A stretch of 64,000 bases of DNA from Terrabacter sp. Root181 (GCF_001428505.1 NZ_LMHU01000005.1:496001-560000); one strand, 5' to 3'. Positions 27,306 to 35,731 are shown, counted from the first letter of the stretch. A program made the numbers and translations. The notes: generated by a model not told the origin, from the letters alone.

Positions 27306-28313
27306 ATGGAGACGACGCTCATCGACGTGCACGACGACGCGGTCTGCGCCCGTGCGTACGACGTCATCATCGCGAGCAAGGGTCACGAGCGGCCGTGGCA
27401 CGAACCGCCCTCGTTGGCCGAGACGCTGGTCGAGTGGCGCCACGTCGACGAGGCCGAGCGCATGGAGATCTGGGGCGCCCACGACGGCGGAGAGCTCGTC
27501 GGGGTGGCGACGCTGTGGCTGCCGCTGACGGACAACACGACGATGACCTGGTTCGACGTCCAGGTCGACCCGGCCCACCGCGGTCGCGGCGCGGGCTCGG
27601 CGCTCGTCGAGCGGCTGGTCGCGAGGGCCCGCGAGGCGGGTCGGGTCACGATGGTCGTCGACTTCCTGGTGCCTCCCGCCTCCGAGGGCCACGGCTACCG
27701 ACGCTTCGCCGAGCGGCACGGCTTCCACCTCAGCAACACCGAGATCATGCGCCACCTCCGGCTGCCCGTCGACGAGGAGCTCCTGGCCCGTCACGGCGAG
27801 CACGCCCGCCCGCGCTGGGAGGGCACCTATCGCCTCGAGACCCACGTCGGGGGAGTGCCCGAGCACCTCCAGGAGTCGCTCTGCGCCGTCATGAACCAGC
27901 TCGCCGTCGACGCGCCCACGGGTGACATCGAGTTCGAGGAGGAGTCGCTGACACCCGTCCGCTACCGCGAGTACCTCGAGGTCGCCAGGGCTCAGGGGCG
28001 CGTACGCCTCACGACCGTGGCGGTCCACGAGGACAGCGGCGACGTCGTGGCCTACACCGACCTCCTGCTGCCCTCGGGGGCGCCGGGCGTCGCCTGGCAG
28101 TGGGGGACCCTGGTCCACCGCGACCATCGGGGACGCCGGCTCGGGATGGCCCTCAAGGTCGAGAACCTCCGACGCCTGCAGGCCGACCACCCCGAGCGGC
28201 GGCGGATCGTGACCGGCAACGACGACACGAACTCGTGGATGGTCTCGATCAACGAGGACCTCGGCTTCCGGATCGTCGAGCTGTGCCCCGCCTACCAGCG
28301 GTCGCTCGCCTGA
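27306..28313 (+). CDS. Tandem GNAT-family acetyltransferase
   Basis: A 335-residue protein with two GNAT domains. The first (residues ~1-155) has the acetyl-CoA loop V-D-P-A-H-R-G-R-G-A-G-S-A-L. The second (~175-330) has V-H-R-D-H-R-G-R-R-L-G-M-A-L and ends N-D-D-T-N-S-W-M-V-S-I-N-E-D-L-G-F. This layout resembles mycothiol-synthase-like and aminoglycoside-modifying tandem GNATs, but nothing fixes the acceptor. It starts at ATG 27306, five bases after CCCTACCGTCGAGCC, without a strong ribosome site. Confidence 0.87.
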   Translation: METTLIDVHDDAVCARAYDVIIASKGHERPWHEPPSLAETLVEWRHVDEAERMEIWGAHDGGELVGVATLWLPLTDNTTMTWFDVQVDPAHRGRGAGSALVERLVARAREAGRVTMVVDFLVPPASEGHGYRRFAERHGFHLSNTEIMRHLRLPVDEELLARHGEHARPRWEGTYRLETHVGGVPEHLQESLCAVMNQLAVDAPTGDIEFEEESLTPVRYREYLEVARAQGRVRLTTVAVHEDSGDVVAYTDLLLPSGAPGVAWQWGTLVHRDHRGRRLGMALKVENLRRLQADHPERRRIVTGNDDTNSWMVSINEDLGFRIVELCPAYQRSLA

Positions 28314-28442
28314 CCGTCACCCGCCGGCCCACCGCCTCGACCCCTGAGTCGGGGCCGGTGGCCGGCGCCCCTCTCGTCGTTGGTGTAGCGCGGGACGAGC
28401 GCGTCGGCTCAGGTCTGCACGCGGGGCAACCATTCAGACGTC

Positions 28443-28455
28443 ACTAACCGGTTAG
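28443..28455. promoter_or_regulatory. TetR-like palindromic operator before the CGNR gene
   Basis: ACTAACCGGTTAG contains the perfect 12-bp palindrome CTAACCGGTTAG. It matches the pattern ACTNACNNGTNAG also found before the fadE and etfD-like genes. It sits just upstream of the frameshifted CGNR gene. Confidence 0.55.
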
Positions 28456-28469
28456 CGACACCGATCTGG

Positions 28470-29142
28470 TTGGCATGCGGACCCGTCGATCGCCTTGATC
28501 GTCTCCTGTACACGTACGACGTCGACGGACGGGAGCTCCCGGTCCGCATCGCGGGCAACCCGACGCTCGAGCTCGTCAACACCCCCGCGGGCTGGTCGGC
28601 CGCCACCGCAGAGCAGGTCGACTACCTCGACGACTACGACGACCTCGTCGTGTGGGCCCGGGAGTGCGGCCTCGTCGACGAGGTGGCCGCCGCTCGCCTC
28701 CGGCGTACCGCCCGACGCGACCGGCTCGCCGCCGGCGCCGTCCTCCGGGAGGCCCGGCGCCTGCGCCGCGACGTCCATGACCTCGCGGTCGGCGTCGGCA
28801 GGCGCACTGCACTGACGCGGGTGTCGACGCTGGCCGTCGAGGCGCGTCAGGCTCAGATGCTCACGGCCACGAGCGATTCCGTCGCCTGGCTCTTCACCCG
28901 CGACGCCGGCGTCCACGAGCCGTTGTATGCCGCCGCGCTGGCTTGCCGCAGCCCTGCTGACCTCCGAGGGCGGCGGGCACGTCTCCGCCGGCCCGGGCGA
29001 CGGGTGCGGGTGGGTCTTCCTCAACCCGTCGGGCCGTCGGCGCTGGTGCATCATGTCGGTCTGCGGCAACCGGGCCAAGGCGCGGGCCTACGCCGAGCGG
29101 CGCCAGCGCACCGGCCCGACCTCCCCGACCGCCCTGCCCTGA
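28470..29142 (+). pseudogene. CGNR zinc-finger regulator, frameshifted
   Basis: The first part (to about 28945) encodes the N-terminal ABATE-like domain beginning Y-T-Y-D-V-D-G and N-P-T-L-E-L-V-N-T. The zinc-finger end lies one frame over from about 28930: C-G-W-V-F-L-N ... R-R-W-C-I-M-S-V-C-G-N-R, the hallmark of CGNR proteins. Joining needs a one-base shift inside GCCGCCGCGCTGGCTTGCCG. No good start codon is present: the expected start position reads CTG at 28506, and the first alternative is TTG at 28470. Both signs suggest a decayed gene, although a single sequencing indel could explain the shift. Intact members are DNA-binding regulators. Confidence 0.75.
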
Positions 29143-29158
29143 GCGACGGCCCCAGCCG

Positions 29159-29227
29159 CAACACACCGAGCAGGTCACAACGCACCCGAATCGGATCCGG
29201 GTGCGTTGTGACCTGCTCGGTGTGTTG
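29159..29227. terminator. 30-bp perfect hairpin between convergent genes
   Basis: 29159-29188 pairs perfectly with 29198-29227 around a 9-base loop (AATCGGATC). It separates the CGNR remnant from the stop of fadE. The stem is much longer than normal intrinsic terminators and no T-run follows on either strand. Confidence 0.7.
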
Positions 29228-29251
29228 CAGTGGAAGCGAAGGGGGTACGCG

Positions 29252-31114
29252 TCAGAACGCGGACTCGGGGACGTCCATGAGGTCGTTGTCGGTGGCCTCG
29301 GCGATGGCGCGCTCGGCCGCGATCTTCGGCAGGACGTTCTTGGCGAAGAACGAGGCCGCCGCGACCTTGCCACGGTAGAAGTCGGCGTCCTTGCCCGAGG
29401 CGCCGCCGTCGAGTGCAGCCTGGGCGACCTCGGCCTGGCGCAGGAGCAGCCAGCCGACGACGAGGTCGCCGGCGGCGAGGAGCAGGCGCGTCGTGTTCTG
29501 GCCGACCTTGTAGAGGTTGGCCGTTTCGCCGCCCGTGCGCGGGTCGCTCTTCATGAGGTCGCCGATCATGTGGCCGACGATGCCCTGGACGTCCTCGAGC
29601 GCCCGGCCGAGCAGCTCGCGCTCGGTGTCGAGCGAGCCACCGAGGTCCTTGGCGAACTCCTGCACCTGGCCGGCGACGTACTGCAGGGCCTGCCCCTTGT
29701 CCCGGACGATCTTGCGGAAGAAGAAGTCGAGGCCCTGGATGGCGGTCGTGCCCTCGTAGAGCGTGTCGATCTTCGCGTCGCGGACGTACTGCTCGATCGG
29801 GTAGTCCTGCAGGAAGCCGGAGCCGCCGTAGGTCTGGAGCGACTCCGTGCCGAGCAGCACCCAGGCGCGCTCCGAGCCGAGCCCCTTGACGAGCGGCAGC
29901 ATGAGGTCGCTGATCCGGTTGGCGACCTCGGCGGCCGAGCCCTTCTCGAGCGGTGCGGCGGGGTTGCCGGCCTGCGCCTGGTTGACGGCGTCCTGCTGGC
30001 TCGCGGTGTAGATGACGAGCGCGCGCAGGCCCTCGGCGTACGCCTTCTGGAGCATGAGCGAGCGTCGGACGTCGGGGTGGTGCGTGATGGTGACGCGCGG
30101 CGCGGCCTTGTCGGTCATCTGCGTCAGGTCGGCGCCCTGGACGCGCTCCTTGGCGTACTCGAGCGCGTTGAGGTAGCCGGTCGAGAGCGTCGCGATCGCC
30201 TTGGTGCCGACGAACATCCGGGCGTTCTCGATGACCTTGAACATCTGCGCGATGCCGTCGTGGACGTCGCCGAGGAGGGTGCCGACGGCCGGCTCGTGCT
30301 CGCCGAAGGTGACCTCGCACGTGGTGCTGACCTTGAGGCCCATCTTGTGCTCGACGTTGGTGACGTGGGCGCCGTTGCGCTCGCCGAGCTCTCCGGTCTC
30401 GAGGTCGACGTGGAACTTGGACACGATGAAGAGGGAGAGGCCCTTGGTGCCCGGGCCGGCGCCCTCGGGGCGGGCGAGGACGAAGTGGACGACGTTGTCG
30501 ACCATGTCGGACTCGGCGGAGGTGATGAAGCGCTTGACGCCGGTGATGTGCCACGTGCCGTCGGGCTGCTGGACGGCCTTGGTGCGGCCCGCACCGACGT
30601 CGGAGCCGGCGTCGGGCTCGGTGAGCACCATCGTCGTGTGCCAGGCCCGGTCGACGACGTGCTTGGCCAGCTTCTTCTGGTCGTCGGTGCCGAGGTGCCA
30701 GAGGAGGTTGGCGAAGGAGTAGCTCGCCGTGAACATGTGGATGGCCGGGTTGGCGCCGCAGACCATCTCGGCGACGGACCAGCGGAGCGAGGCCGGCACG
30801 ACCATGCCGCCGAGCTCGGCGGGAACGTCGAGGTTGCCCCAGTCACCGTCGACGTAGGCCTTGAACGACTTCTTGAACGACTCGGGCATGGTCACCGACT
30901 GGCTCACCGGGTCGTAGACGGGCGGGTTGCGGTCGCTGTCGAGCAGGCTGTCGGCCAGCTCGTGCTCGGCGAGGCGCGAGACCTCCCGGAGGATGTCCTT
31001 CGCCGCGTCGACGTCGACGTCGGCGTAGATCCCCGTGCCCAGGACGTCCTGACGGTTGAAGACCTCGAAGAGGTTGAACTCGAGGTCTCGCACATTGCTC
31101 TTGTAGTGGCCCAT
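29252..31114 (-). CDS. fadE: Large acyl-CoA dehydrogenase (FadE type)
   Basis: A 620-residue flavoenzyme. Besides the normal ~400-residue core it has a ~60-residue N-terminal extension and a C-terminal helical domain, as in the long-chain/AidB-like actinobacterial FadE group. The FAD signature reads [13 protein letters not shown], and the C-terminal core has [16 protein letters not shown]. It oxidises long-chain acyl-CoA in beta-oxidation and reduces ETF. GGAGGG lies seven bases before the chosen ATG at 31114; an upstream in-frame start at 31177 lacks one. Two TetR-like half-palindromes lie ~65-100 bases upstream. Confidence 0.93.
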   Translation of the reverse strand: MGHYKSNVRDLEFNLFEVFNRQDVLGTGIYADVDVDAAKDILREVSRLAEHELADSLLDSDRNPPVYDPVSQSVTMPESFKKSFKAYVDGDWGNLDVPAELGGMVVPASLRWSVAEMVCGANPAIHMFTASYSFANLLWHLGTDDQKKLAKHVVDRAWHTTMVLTEPDAGSDVGAGRTKAVQQPDGTWHITGVKRFITSAESDMVDNVVHFVLARPEGAGPGTKGLSLFIVSKFHVDLETGELGERNGAHVTNVEHKMGLKVSTTCEVTFGEHEPAVGTLLGDVHDGIAQMFKVIENARMFVGTKAIATLSTGYLNALEYAKERVQGADLTQMTDKAAPRVTITHHPDVRRSLMLQKAYAEGLRALVIYTASQQDAVNQAQAGNPAAPLEKGSAAEVANRISDLMLPLVKGLGSERAWVLLGTESLQTYGGSGFLQDYPIEQYVRDAKIDTLYEGTTAIQGLDFFFRKIVRDKGQALQYVAGQVQEFAKDLGGSLDTERELLGRALEDVQGIVGHMIGDLMKSDPRTGGETANLYKVGQNTTRLLLAAGDLVVGWLLLRQAEVAQAALDGGASGKDADFYRGKVAAASFFAKNVLPKIAAERAIAEATDNDLMDVPESAF

Positions 31115-31178
31115 CCGGGGACCCTCCACGTTCTGTCGCTCGTCGTGCGTCCGCACTGTCGTCGGCGGGCGCGCCAAG

Positions 31179-31218
31179 TTACTGGCCGGTCACTTCCATG
31201 ATGCTACTGACGGGTAAC
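31179..31218. promoter_or_regulatory. Tandem TetR-like operator sites before fadE
   Basis: TTACTGGCCGGTCA (31179-31192) and TACTGACGGGTAAC (31205-31218) are similar imperfect palindromes 26 bases apart. The second shares CTACTGACGNGT with the site before the etfD-like gene. Binding by a fatty-acid-responsive TetR regulator is inferred. Confidence 0.55.
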
Positions 31219-31330
31219 GATCGCAAGGGGGAGAGGTCACGGTTGCGCCACGGGCCGGGCCGAGGGCGTATGCCGCCGGGCCGGCGCGCACCGCCGGGAC
31301 CGGGCGACCTGGCATACGGCATCGGACAGC

Positions 31331-31363
31331 AGAAGGGCCCGGTCGCGATGACCGGGCCCTTCT
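31331..31363 (-). terminator. Terminator of the aberrant tRNA-Gly gene
   Basis: AGAAGGGCCCGGTC and GACCGGGCCCTTCT form a 14-bp stem directly after the CCA end of the tRNA on the minus strand. This fits termination of a single-gene tRNA transcript. Confidence 0.7.
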
Positions 31364-31367
31364 CATC

Positions 31368-31441
31368 TGGAGCAGGCGGCACGAATTGCACGTACGTCTT
31401 CCTTCTGGAAGAAGGCTGTTCTGCTACTGAACTACGCCTGC
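31368..31441 (-). tRNA. tRNA-Gly(UCC) with non-canonical D- and T-loops
   Basis: Seventy-four nucleotides including an encoded CCA. The acceptor stem GCAGGCG/CGCCTGC is a perfect 7 bp. The D-arm is GTTC-AGTAGCA-GAAC, the anticodon loop CTTCCAG gives anticodon TCC, and the variable loop has four bases. The T-stem GTACG/CGTGC holds one G-T pair. Three things are wrong for a translating tRNA: the D-loop lacks the GG pair (A at 18), the T-loop reads TGCAATT instead of TTCRANY (G at 55), and pair 27-43 is G-A. The other tRNA-Gly in this window (CCC) is fully canonical. It may be a pseudogene or a dedicated non-ribosomal tRNA. Confidence 0.8.
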
Positions 31442-31656
31442 GAGGCGACGCCAACCGTAGCAACTCCGGGCCGCCGGAGTCCAAACGGACGCGCCGGGAG
31501 CCTCGACCGAGCGCCGAGCGAAGGTCCTCCCAGTGCGGCCCACGGGCTCCGCTCGGTCCGCGCCGTGCCCGGTGGCATGGTGCGCCACACCACCGGGCCG
31601 GCGTCGCTCGAGGTCGCGGGCTGAGCCACGTCCAGCGACCGGGCGTCAGCGGACGC

Positions 31657-32151
31657 TCACGACCCGTCGCGCAGGCGGCGGGCGAAGGCCGACGACCTCG
31701 CCCGGAGCTCCTCGATGCGCCGCTCCACGAGCGCGAGCGGGTCGAGGCCGCCCTCCATGCCGTTCGGCAGGCGCCGGACGTGGGTCGAGCAGCTGAAGTC
31801 GGCGTGCACGAGGGTCCCGAGGCTGTTGCCCTCGCGCCCGGCGGCGCCCGCCCGGCGTGCCACGAAGAGCGTGACGTCGCTCGTCGCGAAGACGTCCTCG
31901 CACCACGCGCACATCGTGCTGGCCTTGCGGGTCCGCTCGGAGGCCCGCAGGAGCAGGCCGACGGGTTCGTCGTCGACGGGGATGACGGCATACGCCCGCT
32001 GCGGGTTGCTGCGGTCGACCCAGCCGAGGTAGTCGAGCGACTCCCAGCGGAGGCCGAGGTCGAGGTCGGCGGGAAGGTTGGCCTGCTTGGCCTCGCGCCG
32101 CGACGCGTTGACGAAGGAGGCGCGAATCTCTTTGTCTGTCAGTGGTTTCAC
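31657..32151 (-). CDS. FBP (FusB/FusC-like) treble-clef zinc-finger protein
   Basis: A 164-residue protein. An N-terminal helical half is followed by a C-terminal zinc-binding domain with M-C-A-W-C-E-D-V-F and, ~30 residues later, F-S-C-S-T-H-V-R, as in the FBP domain family. Staphylococcal FusB/FusC members bind EF-G and rescue it from fusidic acid; actinobacterial members are likely EF-G-binding ribosome-recycling factors, which is inference. The ATG is at 32151. The gene stands alone; no promoter is obvious in the 360 bases upstream. Confidence 0.8.
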   Translation of the reverse strand: MKPLTDKEIRASFVNASRREAKQANLPADLDLGLRWESLDYLGWVDRSNPQRAYAVIPVDDEPVGLLLRASERTRKASTMCAWCEDVFATSDVTLFVARRAGAAGREGNSLGTLVHADFSCSTHVRRLPNGMEGGLDPLALVERRIEELRARSSAFARRLRDGS

Positions 32152-32529
32152 GGTCTGTTCCTGTCAGTCGGGCAGGACCGGATGGCCCGGTCAGCCGGGG
32201 TGGGGGAGGTGGCGCGGGACCGGGACCGCTGAGCAGGCCATGACGGCCACCCACCTCTCCGCGGGCCTCCCCGCTGACGACTGACGTGCCCCGACGGAGC
32301 CGCGTCCATGGTGCGTGGTGGGGGGTGCGCCGGTCCACCCGATAACGGCGCGGGCCACCGCCGAGAGGCGTATGCCGTGGGGTCACGGCGCGCCTCACAG
32401 GCGCCCTGAATGCCCCTGATGTCCGCTTGAATACCTTTTGACTTGTCATTCATTGCCATAATCTGACGTTCCACGCACTTTTCGTGACCTGTCTGTCACC
32501 GTCGATGGATGCTCATCGCCCGGGGTCCT
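32152..32529. other. Non-coding gap before the NlpC/P60 leader
   Basis: No convincing gene is seen. It holds one GTATGCC word with flanks (CCGAGAGGCGTATGCCGTG at 32362) and then an AT-rich stretch containing the likely promoter of the riboswitch-peptidase unit. Confidence 0.6.
32436..32464 (+). promoter_or_regulatory. Probable promoter of the riboswitch and NlpC/P60 unit
   Basis: TTTTGA and TAATCT are separated by 17 bases (an overlapping TTGACT is an alternative -35) in an AT-rich island. A start near 32472 would give a ~240-base leader containing the whole aptamer. Confidence 0.5.
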
Positions 32530-32708
32530 CCCCGAGCGGCCCACCGGACGCCGAGTCCTGTCCACCGGTGGGGCAGCCACGCAATAACGGACAGGAGTGG
32601 GGGACCCACTTTCGGGCCGGTCAGCCGGTCCTTGGGGTGAAGCCGCATCTGCGGCCGGGCATCTTCCGCCCGAACCCGACAGCTCACCTCACAGGCGTGG
32701 GAAGGAAG
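32530..32708 (+). ncRNA. ydaO/yuaA-type c-di-AMP riboswitch
   Basis: The leader contains the conserved blocks of the ydaO aptamer in order: CCGAGTCCTGTCC, GGACAGGAGTGGGGGACCC, GGGCCGGTCAGCC, GGGGTGAAGCCGCATCTGCG, GGGCATCTTCCGCCCGAAC, CCGACAGCTCACCTC and AGGCGTGG. Such riboswitches commonly control wall hydrolases in actinobacteria and turn expression off when c-di-AMP is high. The edges are approximate. Confidence 0.93.
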
Positions 32709-32714
32709 TCCACC

Positions 32715-33266
32715 ATGTCCATTTCTACCCTTGCACGCCGAATTCCCTTGCAGTCCTTGGCGATCACGCCACTACTAGCAGCCGCTCTCCTCGTCGGGAC
32801 CGGAGGCGCACCGACATCGTCGGTCTCGCCCCACGCGGCAACAGGCTCAGCGCAGGGTCCGGTCACCATCAAGGCCAGGTCGGTCGCCTACGTCTCCGCC
32901 TACGCGCGAGCCGTCCGAGGAAGGGCGGCGGTGAAGATCGCCGCCGCACAGCAGGGCGACCCGTACCGGTACGGCGCCGCGGGTCCGTCGGCGTTCGACT
33001 GCTCCGGCCTCGTCTACTACACCTATCGCACGCGCCTCGGTGTCGGTGTGCCGCGCACGGCCAGCGCGCAGCGGCTCGCCAGCGTCCGCATCAGCAAGTC
33101 GAACCTCCAGCAGGGAGACCTGATCTTCTTCCTGTCCGGAGGACGCGTCTACCACGTCGGGATCTACGCCGGCTACGGCAAGGTCTGGCACTCGCCCAAG
33201 CCCGGTCAACGCGTCCAGCTCTCGAGGATCTGGACGACGAGCTGGGTGGCGGGCCGCATGCCCTGA
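32715..33266 (+). CDS. Secreted NlpC/P60-family peptidoglycan endopeptidase
   Basis: A 183-residue C40-family peptidase. The signal peptide covers residues ~1-45. The catalytic domain follows with the nucleophile in F-D-C-S-G-L-V (residue ~98), His in Y-H-V-G-I-Y-A-G (~144), and a third polar residue in V-W-H-S-P. It cleaves peptide stems (D-Glu to diamino acid) in the wall. GGAAGG precedes the ATG at 32715, seven bases past the riboswitch, so c-di-AMP probably controls both transcription and growth-linked wall cutting. It has no LysM or SH3 wall-binding domain. Confidence 0.93.
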   Translation: MSISTLARRIPLQSLAITPLLAAALLVGTGGAPTSSVSPHAATGSAQGPVTIKARSVAYVSAYARAVRGRAAVKIAAAQQGDPYRYGAAGPSAFDCSGLVYYTYRTRLGVGVPRTASAQRLASVRISKSNLQQGDLIFFLSGGRVYHVGIYAGYGKVWHSPKPGQRVQLSRIWTTSWVAGRMP

Positions 33267-33414
33267 CGGCTTCGGTGTCGGCCGTCGCCTGCGGCGTCGG
33301 AGTCGATCCAGACCGGGAACGAGCGTGCCACGTCGCGAACTGCGACCTGTATCACTGGTCCGGTCGTGGACCACTTGTCCGTGCGTCGCCTGACGCAAGG
33401 AACAGGGAGATCCC

Positions 33415-35046
33415 ATGACCATGTCACTACCCGTCTTCGAGCTGGGTCGACCCGAGCTCGACCCCGGCCGCGTCGCAGCTCTCGCAGCCGACCTCTTCGA
33501 GCTCGAGGGTGAGGTCACCGAGGATGGTGAACGACTCTCTGTCTCCGACGAGAACCTGCTCCTCGAGGTGTTCGTCGCCTCGGGGGACCTCTTCGCTGCG
33601 GACCGCGCCCAGCTCTGGAACCCCTCACTGCGGCCCTCGCTGCCGAAGCCCGAGGAGGCCTACGACCGGGCCCGCGAGCTGATCCGGCGTCACGACCTGT
33701 GGCAGACGCAGGGGGACCTGGTCGAACTCGTCGAGCTCGGCGCCGGGGCCACCCATGTCGCCGCCCGAGGGCGTCGACGCGCTCGGGCGGACCGTCGAAG
33801 CCGTCAGCTCGACGTGCAGGCGCGCTTCGTCCTCGGCATCCGCAATCCGGGGGTCGACTCGGAGTCGAAGGTCCTTCCGGTCATCGGAGGTGGCGGGAAG
33901 CTCACCTTCACCTTCGGCGACGGCGGCCGGCTCATCGGCGCCAACGGAGGCTTCCGCCCGATCGGGGAGCCGCACGTCGTCGATGCCCTCGACGTGGACG
34001 AGGCCTTCGCGCGGCTCGGCGCCGACGGCGACCTCGGCGAGGTCAACCGCCGCGGCGCCTACCTCGCCTACTACATGGCTCCCGGCGATGTCGTCCAGGA
34101 GCTGCTCACACCGGTCTGGGTCTTCACGAGCGACTTCGAGGTCGAGCACGCCGGCGGCAAGGGCAGCTCGACCGTGCACGCCCGCCACACCTTCGTCGCG
34201 GCGACCGACCACGGACCGGTCTTCCCCGAGGTCGAGGTGCAGCCCGAGCGATCCGACCGCGCGCCCGCAGGACGGGCACCGCGATCCGAGCGTGCTGCGC
34301 GCGCGCTCAACCCGAGCGAGGCCGGGACGAGCTGGGTCAAGCAGATCGACCAGAGCCAGCCGCTCAACGGGAGCCCGGCGAACGCCCAGGGCTTCGTCGA
34401 CGGGCTCTCGGCCGACGGCTGGCAGACGAACTTCAACTGGGGAGACCTCAACGCGTGGGAGTCCGACTGGCACTCCGACGACGACACGTGGGTCGATGCC
34501 GCCGACTTCGTCTTCTACACCGGCCACGCCAACCAGAACGGCTGGGTGCTCTGCGTGCCCGGCAAGAAGCAGTCGGTGCTCCTGACACCCAGCGCCGTCG
34601 GCGCTGCCCCGGCCTCGCCCGGGGACCTGTACGGCCAGAACGACCTCGAGTGGTTCGCCGTCGCCGCGTGCGGCCCGCTCCAGGACGACGTCATCTCTCC
34701 CGGAGGTGGCGACGTGCTGAGCCGCTGGGACGGCGCCTTCGACGGCCTGCACACGATGCTCGGCTACGGCGCCATCACCTTCGACAACACCGACGAGGGC
34801 CGCAAGCTCGCCCGCTACACGCGGGACGGGATGAGCGTCATCGACGCCTGGTTCAGGACCGCCAGGGAGGTGCAGCCCGCCACGAACAACCGGGGCGCGC
34901 CGGACGGGCCGGACATCTGGGTCGGCGCGATGTGGGTCACCAAGGCCGGCGTCGACCCCTCGAGCGACCACATCTGGGGGCACGGGTCCGTCTCCGCCGA
35001 CCCGGCAGCCCCCTCCCAGCTCGTCTGCATGTGGACGACCTGCTAG
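33415..35046 (+). CDS. Unknown protein with caspase-like His/Cys pair (DUF6345-like C-terminal half)
   Basis: A 543-residue protein without signal peptide; GGGAGATCCC is just upstream of the ATG. The N-terminal half (to residue ~280) is alpha/beta and unrecognised. The C-terminal half contains F-Y-T-G-H-A-N-Q-N-G (His 371) and A-V-A-A-C-G-P-L (Cys 419). The order and ~48-residue spacing match the His/Cys dyads of clan CD cysteine peptidases (caspases, gingipains, C25-like). It also has W-H-S-D-D and H-T-M-L-G-Y-G. I think it resembles the family called DUF6345, but cannot verify. A protease role is inference. Confidence 0.7.
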   Translation: MTMSLPVFELGRPELDPGRVAALAADLFELEGEVTEDGERLSVSDENLLLEVFVASGDLFAADRAQLWNPSLRPSLPKPEEAYDRARELIRRHDLWQTQGDLVELVELGAGATHVAARGRRRARADRRSRQLDVQARFVLGIRNPGVDSESKVLPVIGGGGKLTFTFGDGGRLIGANGGFRPIGEPHVVDALDVDEAFARLGADGDLGEVNRRGAYLAYYMAPGDVVQELLTPVWVFTSDFEVEHAGGKGSSTVHARHTFVAATDHGPVFPEVEVQPERSDRAPAGRAPRSERAARALNPSEAGTSWVKQIDQSQPLNGSPANAQGFVDGLSADGWQTNFNWGDLNAWESDWHSDDDTWVDAADFVFYTGHANQNGWVLCVPGKKQSVLLTPSAVGAAPASPGDLYGQNDLEWFAVAACGPLQDDVISPGGGDVLSRWDGAFDGLHTMLGYGAITFDNTDEGRKLARYTRDGMSVIDAWFRTAREVQPATNNRGAPDGPDIWVGAMWVTKAGVDPSSDHIWGHGSVSADPAAPSQLVCMWTTC

Positions 35047-35060
35047 CCGGAGCGGACGCA

Positions 35061-35095
35061 CGAGGGCCCGGACCGGCACACGGTCGGGGCCCTCG
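35061..35095. terminator. Hairpin between the caspase-like gene and tRNA-Gly
   Basis: CGAGGGCCCGGACC pairs with GGTCGGGGCCCTCG with one mismatch around a short loop. It serves the convergent ends of the upstream gene and the minus-strand tRNA. Confidence 0.55.
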
Positions 35096-35117
35096 CGCTG
35101 CTGCATCCTTCGTGGCG

Positions 35118-35191
35118 TGGAGCGAGCGACGGGAATCGAACCCGCGTATCCAGCTTGGGAAGCTGGCGCTCTACCATTGAGCTACGCTCGC
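35118..35191 (-). tRNA. tRNA-Gly(CCC)
   Basis: Seventy-four nucleotides with encoded CCA. The acceptor is GCGAGCG/CGCTCGC, the D-loop AATGGTA has the normal GG, the anticodon loop is TTCCCAA (CCC), and the T-loop is canonical TTCGATT. It is a fully standard elongator tRNA and a useful contrast to the aberrant tRNA-Gly 3.7 kb away. Confidence 0.97.
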
Positions 35192-35299
35192 ACGGCCGCC
35201 CGGAGGTGCCCCGCGAAGGGTCCGCAAGGCGGCACGCGGCGTCAGTGTAGCCGACACCGCGCCAGTGCCAGGAACGCGACCCCAGGGGCCGAAACCGTC

Positions 35300-35731
35300 A
35301 TGGATCTCGCCAAGCAGACCGCCTTCGTCGACCACGTCCGCGAGCGCGGCGGAGCGAGTGCCCAGGTGGCCGTCACCCTCGAGCAGTTCTTCGAGGGCAA
35401 CGACTGCGAGTGGTGCATCGCACCCAACCGTCCCGAGGACATGCCGCTCGACACGGTGCGCCGGGTGCTCTTCGAGCTGCGCGAGCACCCGGAGGTCCAC
35501 GACGTCCGGGTCGAGCTCGACGTCCTCGAGTTCCAGGACTTCCCCGACGACGAATGGCCCTACGCGAGTGGGGTGGCCGTCGTCACGACCTTGCTGCCGG
35601 AGGAGGTCGACGCGATGACGATCGACGCAGACACCGAGTCGAGCGGTGGTCCGGCCGCGAGTGCCGAGTGGCTCGTCGACGGTCCCGTCGTCCCCCAGGG
35701 CCACCACTACGTCGGCGTGTGGTGGGACTGA
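35300..35731 (+). CDS. Conserved protein of unknown function
   Basis: A 143-residue acidic protein. It has E-G-N-D-C-E-W-C-I-A-P-N (two Cys, residues ~36-39), a middle alpha/beta stretch with R-V-L-F-E-L-R and V-R-V-E-L-D-V-L-E-F, and a C-terminal W-V/G-V-W-W. No family is recognised. Its stop overlaps the ATG of the SMP-30 gene (TGATG), so the two are translationally coupled and may act together. Confidence 0.7.
   Translation: MDLAKQTAFVDHVRERGGASAQVAVTLEQFFEGNDCEWCIAPNRPEDMPLDTVRRVLFELREHPEVHDVRVELDVLEFQDFPDDEWPYASGVAVVTTLLPEEVDAMTIDADTESSGGPAASAEWLVDGPVVPQGHHYVGVWWD

Noticed and set aside
29201-31201. Plus-strand 666-codon open frame
   Set aside because: Antisense of fadE with shadow-like composition.
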